A stretch of DNA of 60,000 nt from Nematostella vectensis (GCF_932526225.1 NC_064034.1:12414887-12474886); one strand, 5' to 3'. Positions 11,975 to 24,100 are shown, counted from the stretch's first letter. Program-made: numbers and translations. The notes: generated by a model from the sequence alone, not told the origin.

Positions 11975-12169
11975 AGGAATATATACAATGCAAGTTGTTA
12001 GTGTTATCGTGTGACGAGTTCGGTTGACTTGGTTATGGTTAGGAATATATACAATGCAAGTCGTTAGTGTTATCGTGTGACGAGTTCGGTTGACTTGGTT
12101 ATTAGGAATATATACAATGCAAGTTGTTAGTGTTATCGTGTGACGAGTTCGGTTGACTTGGTTATGGTT
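11975..12169. repeat. three tandem copies of a 63-66-bp unit
   Basis: Units at 11975-12040, 12041-12103 and 12104-12169 all begin AGGAATATATACAATGCAAG and end near GACTTGGTTAT. Copy 2 lacks three bases (GGT region) and has one T-to-C change. The near identity indicates recent tandem duplication. Confidence 0.95.
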
Positions 12170-13460
12170 AAGAGCACAATTGATAATTATTGTTTTTCAA
12201 TAGTGCCCTTGGCAGTCGAAGCCTAATCGAACTTTCTCGTGACAAGCTCAATCTTTGTCTAATTAGATTATCACCCCTCTTATTATAAGGTTATTAGTAT
12301 AAAAATGTGTTGGCGTGAATGCACATTAAACGTGGCAGTCTCATATTCCGTCTGGATATTAAAAACATCTTAGCAAATGTTGGCGCAAAAAAAAAAAAAT
12401 GCAATCAGGTCCCACAGACACTAAGGCCTCGTTTCCACCCCTGGGCCACTTCAAGAGGACACATTCGCGCCCTTTACTTCGCGAGAAACGGGAGTCAGAA
12501 TAACGCTGTGGACACAACTTATAGTTATAATCCGCCGTAAAATATCGAGAATCTCTAGGATAGAAATATTACGGTATGAGGATATAAAGGTATGAAAATC
12601 ACTTGGCCATATCTTCAGCTGGTCGGGGTTGAAAATAGGAAGCTCCTGTTGATTCATCCTCTACATTCCTCTATTAATCCGGACACTTCATAGCGCGCAT
12701 GTATGCGCTTTTTGTGTGAGACTGACTTTGCTATTAACCGTAATTCATGCTCTTTGTCCAAATGGAAATCACGCAGAGCCCGCTGGAAATAGAATCACAA
12801 TCGAGCTAAATATAGAAAAGAATGTATTAGGAATAGGACACATGACGTTATATTGTTAGTGATTGGCATCGCATTGCCTAAGGAAATCCGCTGCTAGAAG
12901 ACGCATTCCGAGCATGGAATACTTACGCGTGCCATCTATGATAACAAGATGATATCATTTTTTTTCTTGTGTTTGTCATTTGTGCTACAACATTTACTCT
13001 GATAGCATAGTAGATTTATGATATCCGAGGGTAACAGCATTTTATAGAGGAATGTTTAGAATATCTGATGCACTTCGATTTAATTCATACGCCAGCTTTA
13101 TCTCAACACACAACGATTTCATTAATGTCGCCGTTTATTTATTTCAAACTGTACTTACTCCGTCGAAGTACATCAATTATCTCAAGATGTGGTCAAACAA
13201 GGTGCGTTTACCGCGATACCAAGATTGGTGTAAAAGGATATTGAATTAAATCCCCTACCCTGAGACTAACCCTTAGACCACGGTAGTGCCATGCTCGAGG
13301 ATCCACGAGCATGCGGTAGTACCTACCGTACCCCGCCTTGTGCCCTAATCCAAGTCTTGTCAGGAAAACGTCATAAAATCTCAGGCTCATATCAGGGAAT
13401 GGGGCACTGGGGGCACGTTGTAAGGCTTATAAGGTCATGATTTCCTTATAATTTCTAAAA
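12170..13460. other. intergenic, no gene seen
   Basis: Ordinary AT-rich sequence with a short A-tract near 12388-12400. No gene is supported. Confidence 0.4.
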
Positions 13461-13472
13461 CATTTGGGGTGG

Positions 13473-13503
<31 letters not shown>

Positions 13504-13512
13504 GGGGGGGGT
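13461..13512. repeat. GT microsatellite running into a long G-tract
   Basis: A (GT)n run is followed by about 26 consecutive G. Long G/C homopolymers recur at 16680, 16733 and 36830, often in the same repeat family. Confidence 0.8.
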
Positions 13513-13632
13513 ACGTACCCCATTTTCCCACCCTGCTACGCGACCCTGATATTTTATTACGTGTCCAGTAGGGCGTGTCTGTGTCCCCAATATCTTCTCA
13601 ATCTGTTAATATTTGATATTTCGAGGCCTGCT

Positions 13633-14460
13633 GGCCTCTCGCGGGTGATTGTTTTAAAAAATTCGTAGATAAATTGAAATCCATTGAGGTGCCTCTTCAA
13701 AACGTGCAATTGATCTGATCTTTGGCAAACATAATCGCAAATGCTTCTAGTTTGCAAATTCTGAAATAAAAATTAGATATTAATAATTGGCGAGGCGCGA
13801 CACAGGTGCAAATGGAATCTTTAGGGGTTTGGAAAAAATCTCAAACTCTGTATGTAGTTCCAAACAACTCCATTTTGCGTATATGAGGTCAGTCAACCGA
13901 ATCGATTCCTTTGAAATATTGAAGAGTAAGTTACAAATTGACACTCGATTTTCTTCTTCTTCTTCTTTTTTTTTTAATACATATTTATTGTTCCGTGTAC
14001 AAGTTTTTTTTTTTTTTTTTACAATATCTTTTTTTTTTTTACATTCTCCTTTTTTACATTTTTTTTTTACATTATACTTGTTACATTTTTCCTTTTTTTT
14101 TGTATTTCTTATTCTTTTTCTTTTTTACATTTACGAATACGTATACACATCACACTACACACAAACACGCGAAGGAGGAAGCAGACATGCTGCTTTAGGG
14201 TAAAAAAGAACTTATTTCAAAAACATTTTCCACTTTTCGTTGAAACTGCTTCTCTTTGTGATTTTTCCTAGCTATACCGCTCTCGATTTTCTTCAATACC
14301 TCCAAGGAATCGATTCGTTATCCGTTTGCCATATAAGACATCCAGTACAGCTGACCTCATATACGCATAATGGAGTGGCTTGCAACAACGCTTTAAAGGG
14401 GCTACTAAGTGGGTTTCAATTTAAACAAATTTTTGAAAACATTTACCCGCGAGAGGCCTT
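13633..14460. mobile_element. fold-back (long inverted repeat) element
   Basis: The left arm (13635-13680) starts CCTCTCGCGGGT. The right arm (14412-14459) ends ACCCGCGAGAGG, with continued imperfect complementarity including AAATTGAAAT/ATTTCAATTT. Inner segments also pair: AATCGATTCCTTTGAA near 13898 with CCAAGGAATCGATT near 14303, and the sequence around 13868-13900 with that around 14346-14385. The centre (13938-14130) is a T-rich tract whose frames translate to Phe/Leu runs and is not a gene. No transposase is present, so it would be non-autonomous. Confidence 0.7.
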
Positions 14461-15893
14461 AATTAAACAATCCAAAGATCCCTAGTCTGCAACGCCTTTG
14501 TAATGGTCTTTATTCGGCACTGTATCACATTTATTCATGTGATACAGTGGTAAAAGTTTAAATATCAATCTATCAGCAACTGGAAATGGCTGCCCTTTCT
14601 CTCCGACTTTCCCGCCATTTTAAGAGAAGATTGGAACTATCATACGCATCACCACAGGTATACCACCGTTTGAGGGTCTTCACTTCACGACAAGATCAGG
14701 GTAACCTTTCGTGGTGCAGGTGTCGATTTGAAATTCGAGCCACAGCACATTGTTTTTTTTTATTTGGAGCATTAAATCATTCTTTGAGATATATTTACTT
14801 GAGCGCAATAATAGATAAGCTTGATGCATTGGCAGTGATTTCCCTGCCAACTAAAGAAAAAAAAGTTATGTCAAATGTTATAAGGAAAATTCAGCAAACG
14901 ATTTTCTTTCCGATGCGATGAGAACACGGCTAAAAGCAACGCAAACATGCGATCATTGATCTAGCGTGCGCTCTCGATTTTGAGACAGCCATTCGGGGGG
15001 CTAATAAGTCCCCTGAGTTTATCTTCCAGACTCTGTGTAACCCCTGTACATATTACCACCCATTATTATTATACACTATATGGCCACAGAGTCAAAGCAA
15101 TTTGTAATTGAAAAGTATAAATATGGATAAAAAAACCTTTGTACAGAACCAGGGTTTAACTAGAGAAACCAGAAGAATAGGAACTCTTTGTGACAAATAG
15201 GTCCATAACGTAAAAAAAGTACTAGATATATTTAGGCACTGCCTAAAGCGAAGCCCCAAACTTATTGTTCTTATTTATGAAGTACAAAACAATTGTGGAT
15301 TAGATGTACAAGAGCTGTTTAATTTCTGAAACTACCACAAGTGTGATAGATAGATAGCTTAATTAAAAACTTTGCATTTCGCAATTTACATCGAGTAAAA
15401 ATTTAACAAAAAATAGTGAATGGATTTACAAAATACCAAAATGTTACGTTTGAGCAATCCTTGTGATTTCAGAACTATTAAAGTATTAAGTGTATTTGTA
15501 AAATTCAAGTATAATGTAAAGAACAAAAAATTAAAAGGCTTGTTAATGTTTATCATTGATTCATGAGTTATAAACATTTCAAAAGAGATCACAGCAACAC
15601 AAGCTTGCACCAAGATTAGACTAAAGGTTATGGGGTCGAAATGATTTTTCTCAACAAGGAAAAAATTAATTGGGGAGGGCAGTTCGTTGAAATAATGTTT
15701 TGTTCAAAAGTAAAAGGAAAATATTTCAACCGGGAAAAGTGTGTTATTATTTATCAAAAACACTAGCAACCGGGCGCATTGGTTAAATGGACGTTTGCCG
15801 TAAAATAGATTTCAAATAATTTGATGTGTCATTATTTTTTAAATATTCACATAAAGCTATACAGATTAACATAACATAACATATACATATTCA
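14461..15893. other. intergenic, no gene seen
   Basis: AT-rich, with no supported coding frame. A short inverted pair GTGATACAGT/ACTGTATCAC lies at 14518-14548. Confidence 0.4.
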
Positions 15894-15992
15894 AGCGCCT
15901 TTTTCAAGATTCAAAATTCACGATTTGAAATTTTAAACGAATGTTCGTTTAAAATTTCAAATCGTGAATCTTGAATCTTAAAAAAAGGCGCT
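15894..15992. repeat. 99-bp near-perfect hairpin
   Basis: The arms begin AGCGCC and end GGCGCT. The inner parts ATTTGAAATTTTAAACGAA and TTCGTTTAAAATTTCAAAT are exact complements around a TG centre. Only a few mismatches or indels lie towards the base. It could be a miniature hairpin transposon or a source of structured RNA. Confidence 0.85.
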
Positions 15993-16552
15993 TTAATACG
16001 GCCAAAGAACACGCAAAAATTAAACATAAACACAACACTAGACAACACACGTCTTTTCAACAAGCTGTTTTTTTTATTTTTCACTAATTTTGTTTTTCGC
16101 CCTATGTTTATTGTAAAATCAATAGGGACAAATAAAGAGCTTGGGCTACCTGTGTCTAAAGTTGTGTCATCGTCTTTCGGTTTCCCATTCAGAGTTGAAA
16201 ACAACACTCCCAAATCGTAGTTCTGTACCAATGCCAGGGTTTCTTGAATGCTTTCGCCTTTTACAAGTTCACCTTCCTTAGGACTTGCAGTTCACCTCCC
16301 AACTAATTGTCTATTTTCACAGTGTTTTATAGTACTATAACTGTACAAGCTTTGGCTTTGTTTGAAAAATATTTTTCTGTACGCGCGCGTTCCCACTGTG
16401 GCGCCATTCAATTTTCGACCAATCAGAGAGCGAGGCACCGACATGGGAAAAATCCACAGGAATCCCATCGTGACCACAGGAACTTTATCGTATAGCTATA
16501 TACCACTTTCCTATGACTATGGGGCTCCGCAGGGGCTCCGATATTAAATTGT
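15993..16552. other. intergenic, no gene seen
   Basis: No supported gene. A 106-codon minus-strand frame overlapping the hairpin has no recognisable domain. Confidence 0.4.
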
Positions 16553-17142
16553 CAGGGCCGTAGCAGGTGGTGGCACTGGGCCACGCCCCCACCCCCCACC
16601 CCCACCACTGGGCCACTGCCCCCACCAACCATATTTTCGAAAATATAAGGAAATGACCAGTGGGGGACTGGCTGTGCCCCCCCCCCCCCCCCCCCCCCAA
16701 TGTTTCCTTTATGTTTTTGTTTCATTCCTCCCCCCCCCCCCCCCCCCAATAATAGGGACCTTAAGCAAGAACGACGGCGACGGCTAGGACAACGAAATCG
16801 AAAAAGATGTGTTCGCGCTTGGCAATCAATTATATAAGTTAATTGCAATGAAATCAGCAAAACATTATAGTCAGAGATAGATAAAAGGCTAAGGACCTTA
16901 CTTCTACAGTAACGAACGTGGTTAGAGGAGTTTACCCGGCAAACGTCCGCTTCCTCAACTGACCGTGAAAGTTGGAGTTTTCACGTCGTGGTTTTAGGCA
17001 AAACGGCTAAAATGTATCAGACAGAACGCATTTTCACGTGCTACTATTGAATTCTGAATCAAATCCCATTGTTTTCGGCCGTCGTTGTCCATGTTGCCGT
17101 CGTCGTTGCTTGAGGTCCCTTATTAGAGGCCTGCTACGGCTA
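16553..17142. mobile_element. GGCCGTAGCAGG-family MITE, interrupted by a second element
   Basis: Left end CAGGGCCGTAGCAGG; right end AGGCCTGCTACGGC is its inverted form. The interior is rich in C-tracts and has the family word AAGGAAATGACCAG. The same family recurs at 39921-40080 (full), 41098-41211 (right end kept) and as end fragments near 44625, 49098 and 51237. A different element at 16754-17120 splits this copy. Confidence 0.75.
16754..17120. mobile_element. nested MITE with AGGGACC...GGTCCCT ends
   Basis: The left end AGGGACCTTAAGCAAGAACG and right end CGTTGCTTGAGGTCCCT form inverted repeats that continue into CGACGGC/GCCGTCG-rich sequence for about 40 bp. It lies wholly inside the MITE at 16553-17142, so it inserted later. 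Confidence 0.75.
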
Positions 17143-19309
17143 TGATTGTTCTAGAATTCGAGTACGAGTTATTGGGTCGACTGGACGTGATTTTCTGAAG
17201 ATCATTATTCACATGCGTGATAACGGTTATAATAAAAAGCTTGTATACTCAAGAGGGATTACTGGGCAGCAATAACTCTTTATCCAGACAATATAGTAAG
17301 CGAAAGCCGCACGTTAGCGCCTTGCTATTGATGTAACACTCTGCCAGGGGTCTTCCAGATAAGCGAAATATGTGCACGGTGGCTATTATTGAGGGCTGAA
17401 GTACTATCCCATTAGAACACTTCACATTGTACTTTACCTTGAGCTAAGCTTTTTCTATTAATACATCTTAACAGTAACTGCATCATCCCTGTCAATGTGG
17501 CCACATTAAGAAGGGCATTCTTTTAGAGAAAAACAATTATTGTTGAGAAAAAATGAGGCGTGAGTACGAGAGGCTAGACGAGTCCAGGCTTTTGCCAGCA
17601 CGATAAAGCTGACAAGCCTGCTTAGCCCGTTATGGTGTCCTACGAATTTTATTCTGGACTTTGTCCTGTCCTTAACAAATAGTACATGCTATAACTCAAC
17701 AGCTTCAAACACTCTGCATAAGTGTTACATGAGGCGTTGCCCTGCTGTATAATGGTTACTGATAACTGCTAACACAAGAGCACTTAGGATACTGTGGTTG
17801 GAAGACGGTTTGAAGAGGCCACGGTTTCGGTTCCCTTTGCATCAGAGAGGCTATACCGCCTGATAGCAGGCTCTATAGTAGTTACATTAGTAAAGCCAGA
17901 TAAGGGCGCAACCTATCGATGACACAACCAAGCGGCTGGCTCTTCACCGTTATATATTTGATTATCGTTTGTTTGGGGAATTCTTTGATTGGTTTCGGAC
18001 GTGACTGTAAACTCAGGCGCTCAAATGGATTTGATCGAAAATTATAGTATCTCAAATCACTAGGCTAACTATAGCGTACGAAGTGATTAGACGATTAAAG
18101 ACTTTACAGACTGTAAGATGCCCCACAGCAAGATGACACGTCTACCATGATCAGATGAGAGATGGAGATGATAGCCAACCATTCCCGGCCAAGGATAAAA
18201 GTATTGGAATCCTTGTGTCTGGAAAGGGGTTAGGGGAATAATACTGGGAGGGGTGCGTGCATTTCCATATAACAATGTCATATGAACACTGTTGACTATA
18301 TTTTATAGTTTAACTGTTTAAGATTAAGACAACCTCACGCAAATGTAACGTGTAATTCAAAATGCGTTCATTGAACCATAATATGTATTGCAGACACTAT
18401 TTAAAAGTAAGACAACCCATGTTTTACCGCAGATTATCGAATAGTTGATATTAAAAGACATCTGTCACTAAACGGCAGCATGATCCCCCTATGCAGTGTA
18501 TTTTACTGACTTATAATAATCAAAGCCAGTGGAAATATGTGATCGAAACACAGTGTTATACTATGTTGTATACAACAGCTACAGTCCACTATTCATATGT
18601 TTACCTGGCACGCGGACTTGACATATCATTTGTCATGTTCTGTACAATTGCACCTAAGACCTTACCGAAGTAATATACAGATGATTTCCTGAAGGACCGC
18701 GCGCGTCTAATTTAACACAGGAAATGCAAGAAAGGGGTAATGGATGTCGGAGAGATTTTCTAAGGCGAACGAGTGATGTCGAAATTAATGCTGCGCGCTT
18801 GTATAGCCTGCAAGACCATAAAAAAAGTACATGACGGTGTGGTTGAGCCGATTAGTTATTTCTTTCATGGCTATAGAGTGAGCTCAAAAAACATGATCAT
18901 GGGTCATGTTGAACGACCCCGCCCCCTCCAAAGTAACTTATCTTTTTTAGTCGTAATCTTGGGACATTTACAACCTACATTACGCAGTCCTATACATCAA
19001 CGAGATAAAAACGACACGGTTATCTTGCCATTCCAAATGTATGTATCGAGTAAAGACTGCATTTTATTAGCACTTTCTTAACGACTCTCATTTGTGGTAA
19101 AAGAATGCCGTAATCGATACCTTTTACAACGCGGCAAAGAGCAGTGTTTTTCGCAATCGTGCGAGGAAATAAGACAAGTTGACTCCATTAACGTCTACTT
19201 GACCTCATGTCCCTAGATTAACACCCCCGTTGTATTTACGCATCTAGTTTCAGTTTTTAGCCCCTTGCAAATCGCTTTTACGTAAACATAGCGCTGTAAT
19301 TGTAAATGG
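17143..19309. other. intergenic, no gene seen
   Basis: Two kilobases without a recognised gene or repeat. A 102-codon plus-strand frame at 18773-19081 has no family resemblance and is not called. Confidence 0.4.
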
Positions 19310-19321
19310 GTGCACGTGCAC
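19310..19321. promoter_or_regulatory. palindromic E-box GTGCACGTGCAC
   Basis: Perfect 12-bp palindrome with a CACGTG core, 13 bp upstream of the TATA box of CSTEL gene 5. bHLH-type factors bind CACGTG (established knowledge). Use here is an inference from position. Confidence 0.5.
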
Positions 19322-19334
19322 GATATGGGGATAC

Positions 19335-19342
19335 TATATAAA
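19335..19342 (+). promoter_or_regulatory. TATA box TATATAAA of CSTEL gene 5
   Basis: Consensus TATA 157 bp before the start codon. Initiation about 30 bp downstream would give a leader of about 130 nt. Confidence 0.65.
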
Positions 19343-19498
19343 CACGGTCACGTCTTGTGCGAAGCAAATACAAAGACCACCACACATACGTAGAAGGAAA
19401 AATCTTAAAGGAACCAGTACAGTGCTTATATAAGAGCAGACAGATAGAAGGGTGTACTAGGTAGCTCGGCCGTTTTCTAAAAATGAACTGAACGCATC

Positions 19499-19942
19499 AT
19501 GAGGTCAAAATTGCATTTCTTCATGAAAAACACAGGTTGCGGCTTGGCGGCAAAGTTGGAGCAGAGGTACTCCTCACTTAAGCGAAAATGTAGCCTGAGA
19601 GGACGGCTGGAACAACATGGAGAAGCAACCACACATCCGCAGATTGATATGGGATCGGATGCTTTTGCCAACTGTTCTAGCGAGATTGTTTATTGCCATT
19701 CAAGAGTAGAAATATTGGGACAAAAACGCCGGACGCAAACAAATGTGTATTCTGAACAATGCGAGGAGAAACTGTCACAGATAAAAGCAGAAAAATCTAC
19801 TTTTGTAACAGACTTGAATGCCAATAATGAGAAAACGGGCGAAACTTTCGAGATAACGGACTTTGCAGTGCTTGCGGAGGACTTCTTTCGATTGGAATGT
19901 GATCAGCCACGAATGACTATTCTCTGCTCTACTGACCTCTAG
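19499..19942 (+). CDS. CSTEL-tail small protein 5, divergent (147 aa, intronless)
   Basis: Single-exon frame from ATG to TAG with a good TATA promoter and an AATAAA at 20071-20076. The basic N-terminus (MRSKLHFFMK...) includes KRKCSLRGR, a possible kinase site. The body has an acidic region (EKTGETFEITDFAVLAEDFF) and ends RMTILCSTDL. Only the last six residues, LCSTDL, match the other four exactly, and the LTT part is changed to MTI. The RRxS-plus-acidic module before the tail is not clear. It is 8.5 kb from member 4 and 1.2 kb upstream of CPLANE1. It could be a fast-diverging paralogue. An independent gene with a chance-similar tail is the alternative, judged less likely given the clustering. 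Confidence 0.72.
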   Translation: MRSKLHFFMKNTGCGLAAKLEQRYSSLKRKCSLRGRLEQHGEATTHPQIDMGSDAFANCSSEIVYCHSRVEILGQKRRTQTNVYSEQCEEKLSQIKAEKSTFVTDLNANNEKTGETFEITDFAVLAEDFFRLECDQPRMTILCSTDL

Positions 19943-20070
19943 CGCCCTGACGCGCTTTATCGTGGCGCAAATAACGCAGAAAGTCAACATTATCATAAGA
20001 CCATTAGGTGTAATGGTAAACACAGGCTCAAAGCTGAAACAACAGAGGGCTGCTACAGCGCATAATGCGC

Positions 20071-20076
20071 AATAAA
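20071..20076 (+). promoter_or_regulatory. poly(A) signal AATAAA for CSTEL gene 5
   Basis: Canonical hexamer 129 bp after the stop codon of the gene at 19499-19942. Confidence 0.5.
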
Positions 20077-21160
20077 AGGGGAGCCCTGGCTACGAGAGGA
20101 TCGTCGCTCCCATCAGGCATCAAATTTCGACCGAGTGGTATGTCGCTAAACGTGCTCGCGCACGCTGCCATTCGACCTCTCCTCGGCATTCGTTCGTTAC
20201 GCTTTCGGGTGTTTCGGCGGTACGAGAACCTCTGGAAGCCAGGGTGTGAAAGAAGTCGACACATATAAACAATACATTGTGGAAATTATTATCGTTATTC
20301 TTACGGATCATTGATGAAAAATAATGTTTATGTGCTATTGAAGAGATAAAAAACATGTGACAAGATTGTCTTGGAAAAACTTAAGGCCAATTTGACAGCA
20401 CAATTTAGTCGCATGCGACCTGCCTAAGACATTCTTAGCCCTATATTACACACTACGCTTTCGTAGTCTTGCATCGTAGCGGATTCGTAGGCTGTCTTAA
20501 TTAAGTTTAGAGCGCGTAGGCAGGATTTGCATAGGAAGGTAGGATGGCATAGTATGATATGCAAATATACGAGATAATAAAGAAATATGCTTAAAGATAA
20601 AGTTATGTTTTTGAGTTGTTTCAATTAGAATAAAAGCACCCTCGAAGTCTGGGGCGAAAGTGATGATATAGATAAAAGCGTACTGGTGGTTTGGGAGGAC
20701 TAAACTCCGCGAGCTGTAGCCTTTCCTAGACGAAGAGGAATGGGTACAAAATAGCTATCGTCTGAATATTAGAATATCAATTGTTAGAATCCTGAGATGG
20801 CCTTTCAGCTCATCATTTCGCCAATTCCCGAAAATCTAAGAAATTCTACAGGCTGCCTCGAGTAAACAACATTCACGATTATTGTGGTAGAGTCTTAAAA
20901 AAACGAAATTATTCCGAGCCATTTATTCTGGATAGCCGGTTGTTTTTAAGATTATGCGTTTTGCGACATTTCATTTTTGCGTGGTCTGCCTGTGTCAAAG
21001 GTGAATGCGTGAGGTCTGGGGCTGAATGTTTTTGTCAAAATGGCGGTCGGAGGGATTTTTGTACTGGAAATTCCGTGGTAAACAAAATGGTTCTGTTTAG
21101 CGTTTGTTCTCTATACAAGGGATTCGGTACTTCTCCGAATCACGAGAAAACTTGATAAGT
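20077..21160. other. intergenic, upstream region of CPLANE1
   Basis: Presumed promoter and 5' UTR of the next gene. No TATA or other clear core element was recognised just upstream of 21161. Confidence 0.4.
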
Positions 21161-24100
21161 ATGAGTTTAAACCTTAGTATCCTCGTTAGTACGTCTATAA
21201 AGCGCAAGAAGCCCTGGTCGAAACTCGCATGGCTTGGTGCGGGAAAGACGAAGGTAGGCATTAGATAATTTAAATGAATTTGACGGCCGTTTATAAGAGT
21301 GGTTTTCAAAATCCCGTGAAATTCTATTTAGTTTATTTAGTACTTATACACTGTAATGTTATCTTTTGTTCTAGCTTGACTATTACACTTTAACAATCAC
21401 ATTTTGTTTCACGGGATTTTGAAAACCCCCCTAATGGATTATAGTACTTAAGATATATGCCTATTATGTCGCCTCGTAGCTTTAACTTTAGTTTTCGTCC
21501 TTGTTGATGGTTCTTTATTTTCTCACCCATTTCTTCGTAAGTAGCGTTGATAAGTAGCGATGTCTCGTTAGGTAAATTTTCATACCAAGCAGGATAAATT
21601 TATGATACTCATAGCTGTCAACCCAACTTGGACAGAAACCTTGTGAAATCGGGTGAAATACAATGAAATGTGAAAATACCCGATAGAGCAAGGTGGGTGG
21701 ATACAGAGAATGAATGAACATTCTCACAAAAATTAGTCTTGTGATGAGGTCCAAAATCTTGTGACACCCGCCTAATGCGGGTGAGTTGACAGCTTTAGAT
21801 ACCTGATGTTTTGTTATAATAACTCAAAGGCATACTGCAATCTCTTGTCTTTTTAGGAACAACATGATTTATTTCTGCTTGATAATAGTCGTATTAGCCA
21901 GCTGTTCCTTCCCTCTGGTAAAACCAGGAAGAAGATACCTGCACTTCAGCCGTTCCTGGTGGATGTACAAGCTCTGAACTGTTCAGCAAATGGTGATTAT
22001 TTTACATACAAATTGCATATCTTTTTTATTAAACTATTCTCACGTTTCAGAGATTACAGCATGATTATTGGTCATTTATTTTGCTGAAATTTACTGATCC
22101 AGCTGTCAAAGGATTCAATGCCGGAAGTCCATAAGGGATGTAACACATGATGTGTAACCCTAACCCTATACTATTTTTAGGACAATTTCTTGTTGGAGCA
22201 CTAAAATCTGGAAAAGTCTTTGTATGGAATAAGGGATCAGATACAGTTAATACAACTCCCATCTTGGACAAGATAAGAAGTGTTCTAGGAACAGGTATGC
22301 TGGTTATTTGTTTAATGACCCAGTGGTGAATCCAGCATTTTTAGTGGGGGGGGGATTTTTTTTTACAAGAAATGTAAAATTAGCTAAAATCCTAGTTTCC
22401 TCTGGGCCACAAATATTTCTTGAGTAATGTCATTAGTAGTATCAATTTTTTAGCCATTGAGAAATTAAAAACTGATTTTGAACATGCTGATAATCTTGTC
22501 GTTCTAGATAAGAAGCCTGCATATGTTTTCGTGTCTAACTGTGGCACCAAGATTCTGCTGCTGTCTGGCTATGACCAGTTATTCCTGTGGGAGTCCAAGC
22601 CAAGTGGCAAGGAAAGGGCACATGGTATGTTGTACAGGATGTTATGTTGTATGATGATTGTAAAAATAGTGGTATGGATGCATTTGAAAGCAATGATAAA
22701 GATATCATAGGCATAGTGGTACCTAGGTATTTACTGTGAAGGATATTGTCAAATTGCACTTACCATAGCTTGAGCCATCTAGAGTATTTTTATGATATAT
22801 TATCTAATGATGAATCAACGATCAACAAAACTGTCAGTTTGCCCCTTACAGTTGCCCCTTATGTTTTTTTTATGTTTTTTTTTTATTTTAATGCTGGTTT
22901 TGTATGTTTCTGTAAATGCTGATATTGATCATAAAGGATATTTTTATAACTACTGTGTATGTTTTAACATTGATAATCACTATACAATTGGTACATGTAG
23001 TTAAAGCACTGGCAACGAGAACCTCTACTCTTGAGTTTCCAGCCTTAATAACAAACCTGCTACTCGATAACCAACAGTCTCACTTTTAATGAGGCAATCA
23101 AGAGCAAAGGTACTCCACCTCACAAAAATCGCACCTCTCATTTGATAACTTTGTTTTATAATAATGACTCAAAACAGCAAAATCTAATAAAAAAGATGAA
23201 AGTTCTTAGAAGACAGGTAGTCTGATGAATATGCGCAAGTCTTGAGTATTTTTTCGAGTAGAGTTCATGATACAGTACCTATATTATCAACATTATTTGG
23301 AGTCACGCAAGGGTAGGCAGGTAAGTCATGTAGTTGAACCCAGGTGAACGTTACTTTCTCTTGTGTATGTTTCCAGGGGAGCCATTCACAGGAGTATGGA
23401 TGCAAATTCAAAGTGGTGAATACCATTTACCGACTGCTGGTGACAAGGAGGCAGCAATAGATGCCATATTCTATGATGACCTGGTAAATTAGCATGATGA
23501 TAATGACTGTATTAACATTTTTACTCTCCTATTTGAATAGCAATCTTTAGCCAAATCCTCATATTGATACTTTATCCAGATGCTTGGTCTATGTGCTATG
23601 GTGTCGTGGGTATTCAATAAAGAAGACACATTAATCATCACAACCCTACGGCTGTCTTGGTCAAACAATGCTAGTGGAACAGGGCAGTCTTTACCCTTCA
23701 CTGCCAAGTGGTACATGTTCAGACACCCCTTGTATGGCCTTACTCCAGCTGCACGAGTCGTCAAATCCAAGCGTGCATACCTGGGCCACTTCTCTCCTGA
23801 TGGGCAGATACTAGCTGTTGCCATGAATCAGAAATATGCATCTGACAACAGGATTATGTTCTACTCTACTGCTAGTTTACATGTTGCCATGGTGAATGAT
23901 TTAAATGGGTGTGGTGCCCAGCAGATTGGTGTGAGCAAACCTTCAGGAAGGTAAGCTACTGTAGGCATCTGTCTGTCCATCCATCTCTCTGGAAGCATTA
24001 AATTGTGCAGGTAATATTTTTTGGTCTTCAATCCCTTCCCCACACTCTCTTACCCTGGACCTTACCCTGGATCTCCACTGCTCTCTATAGGTTTGTGTTC

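Noticed and set aside
13938-14198. 86-codon Phe/Leu-rich frame that looks like a membrane protein
   Set aside because: It is a translation of T-tracts in the centre of a fold-back element.
1583-19942. ER-retention reading of the STEL/STDL tails
   Set aside because: Retrieval signals need an acidic or related residue before E-L (KDEL type). Here Thr stands there, and none of the proteins has a signal peptide.
19998-20030. tRNA-like TAGGTGTAATGGTAAACA
   Set aside because: Resembles a D-arm only. No acceptor stem or T-arm at the right distance.
22155-22170. Telomere-like CCCTAACCCTA
   Set aside because: Two units only, inside a CPLANE1 intron; a similar short run lies near 45345. Too short to mean a telomere.
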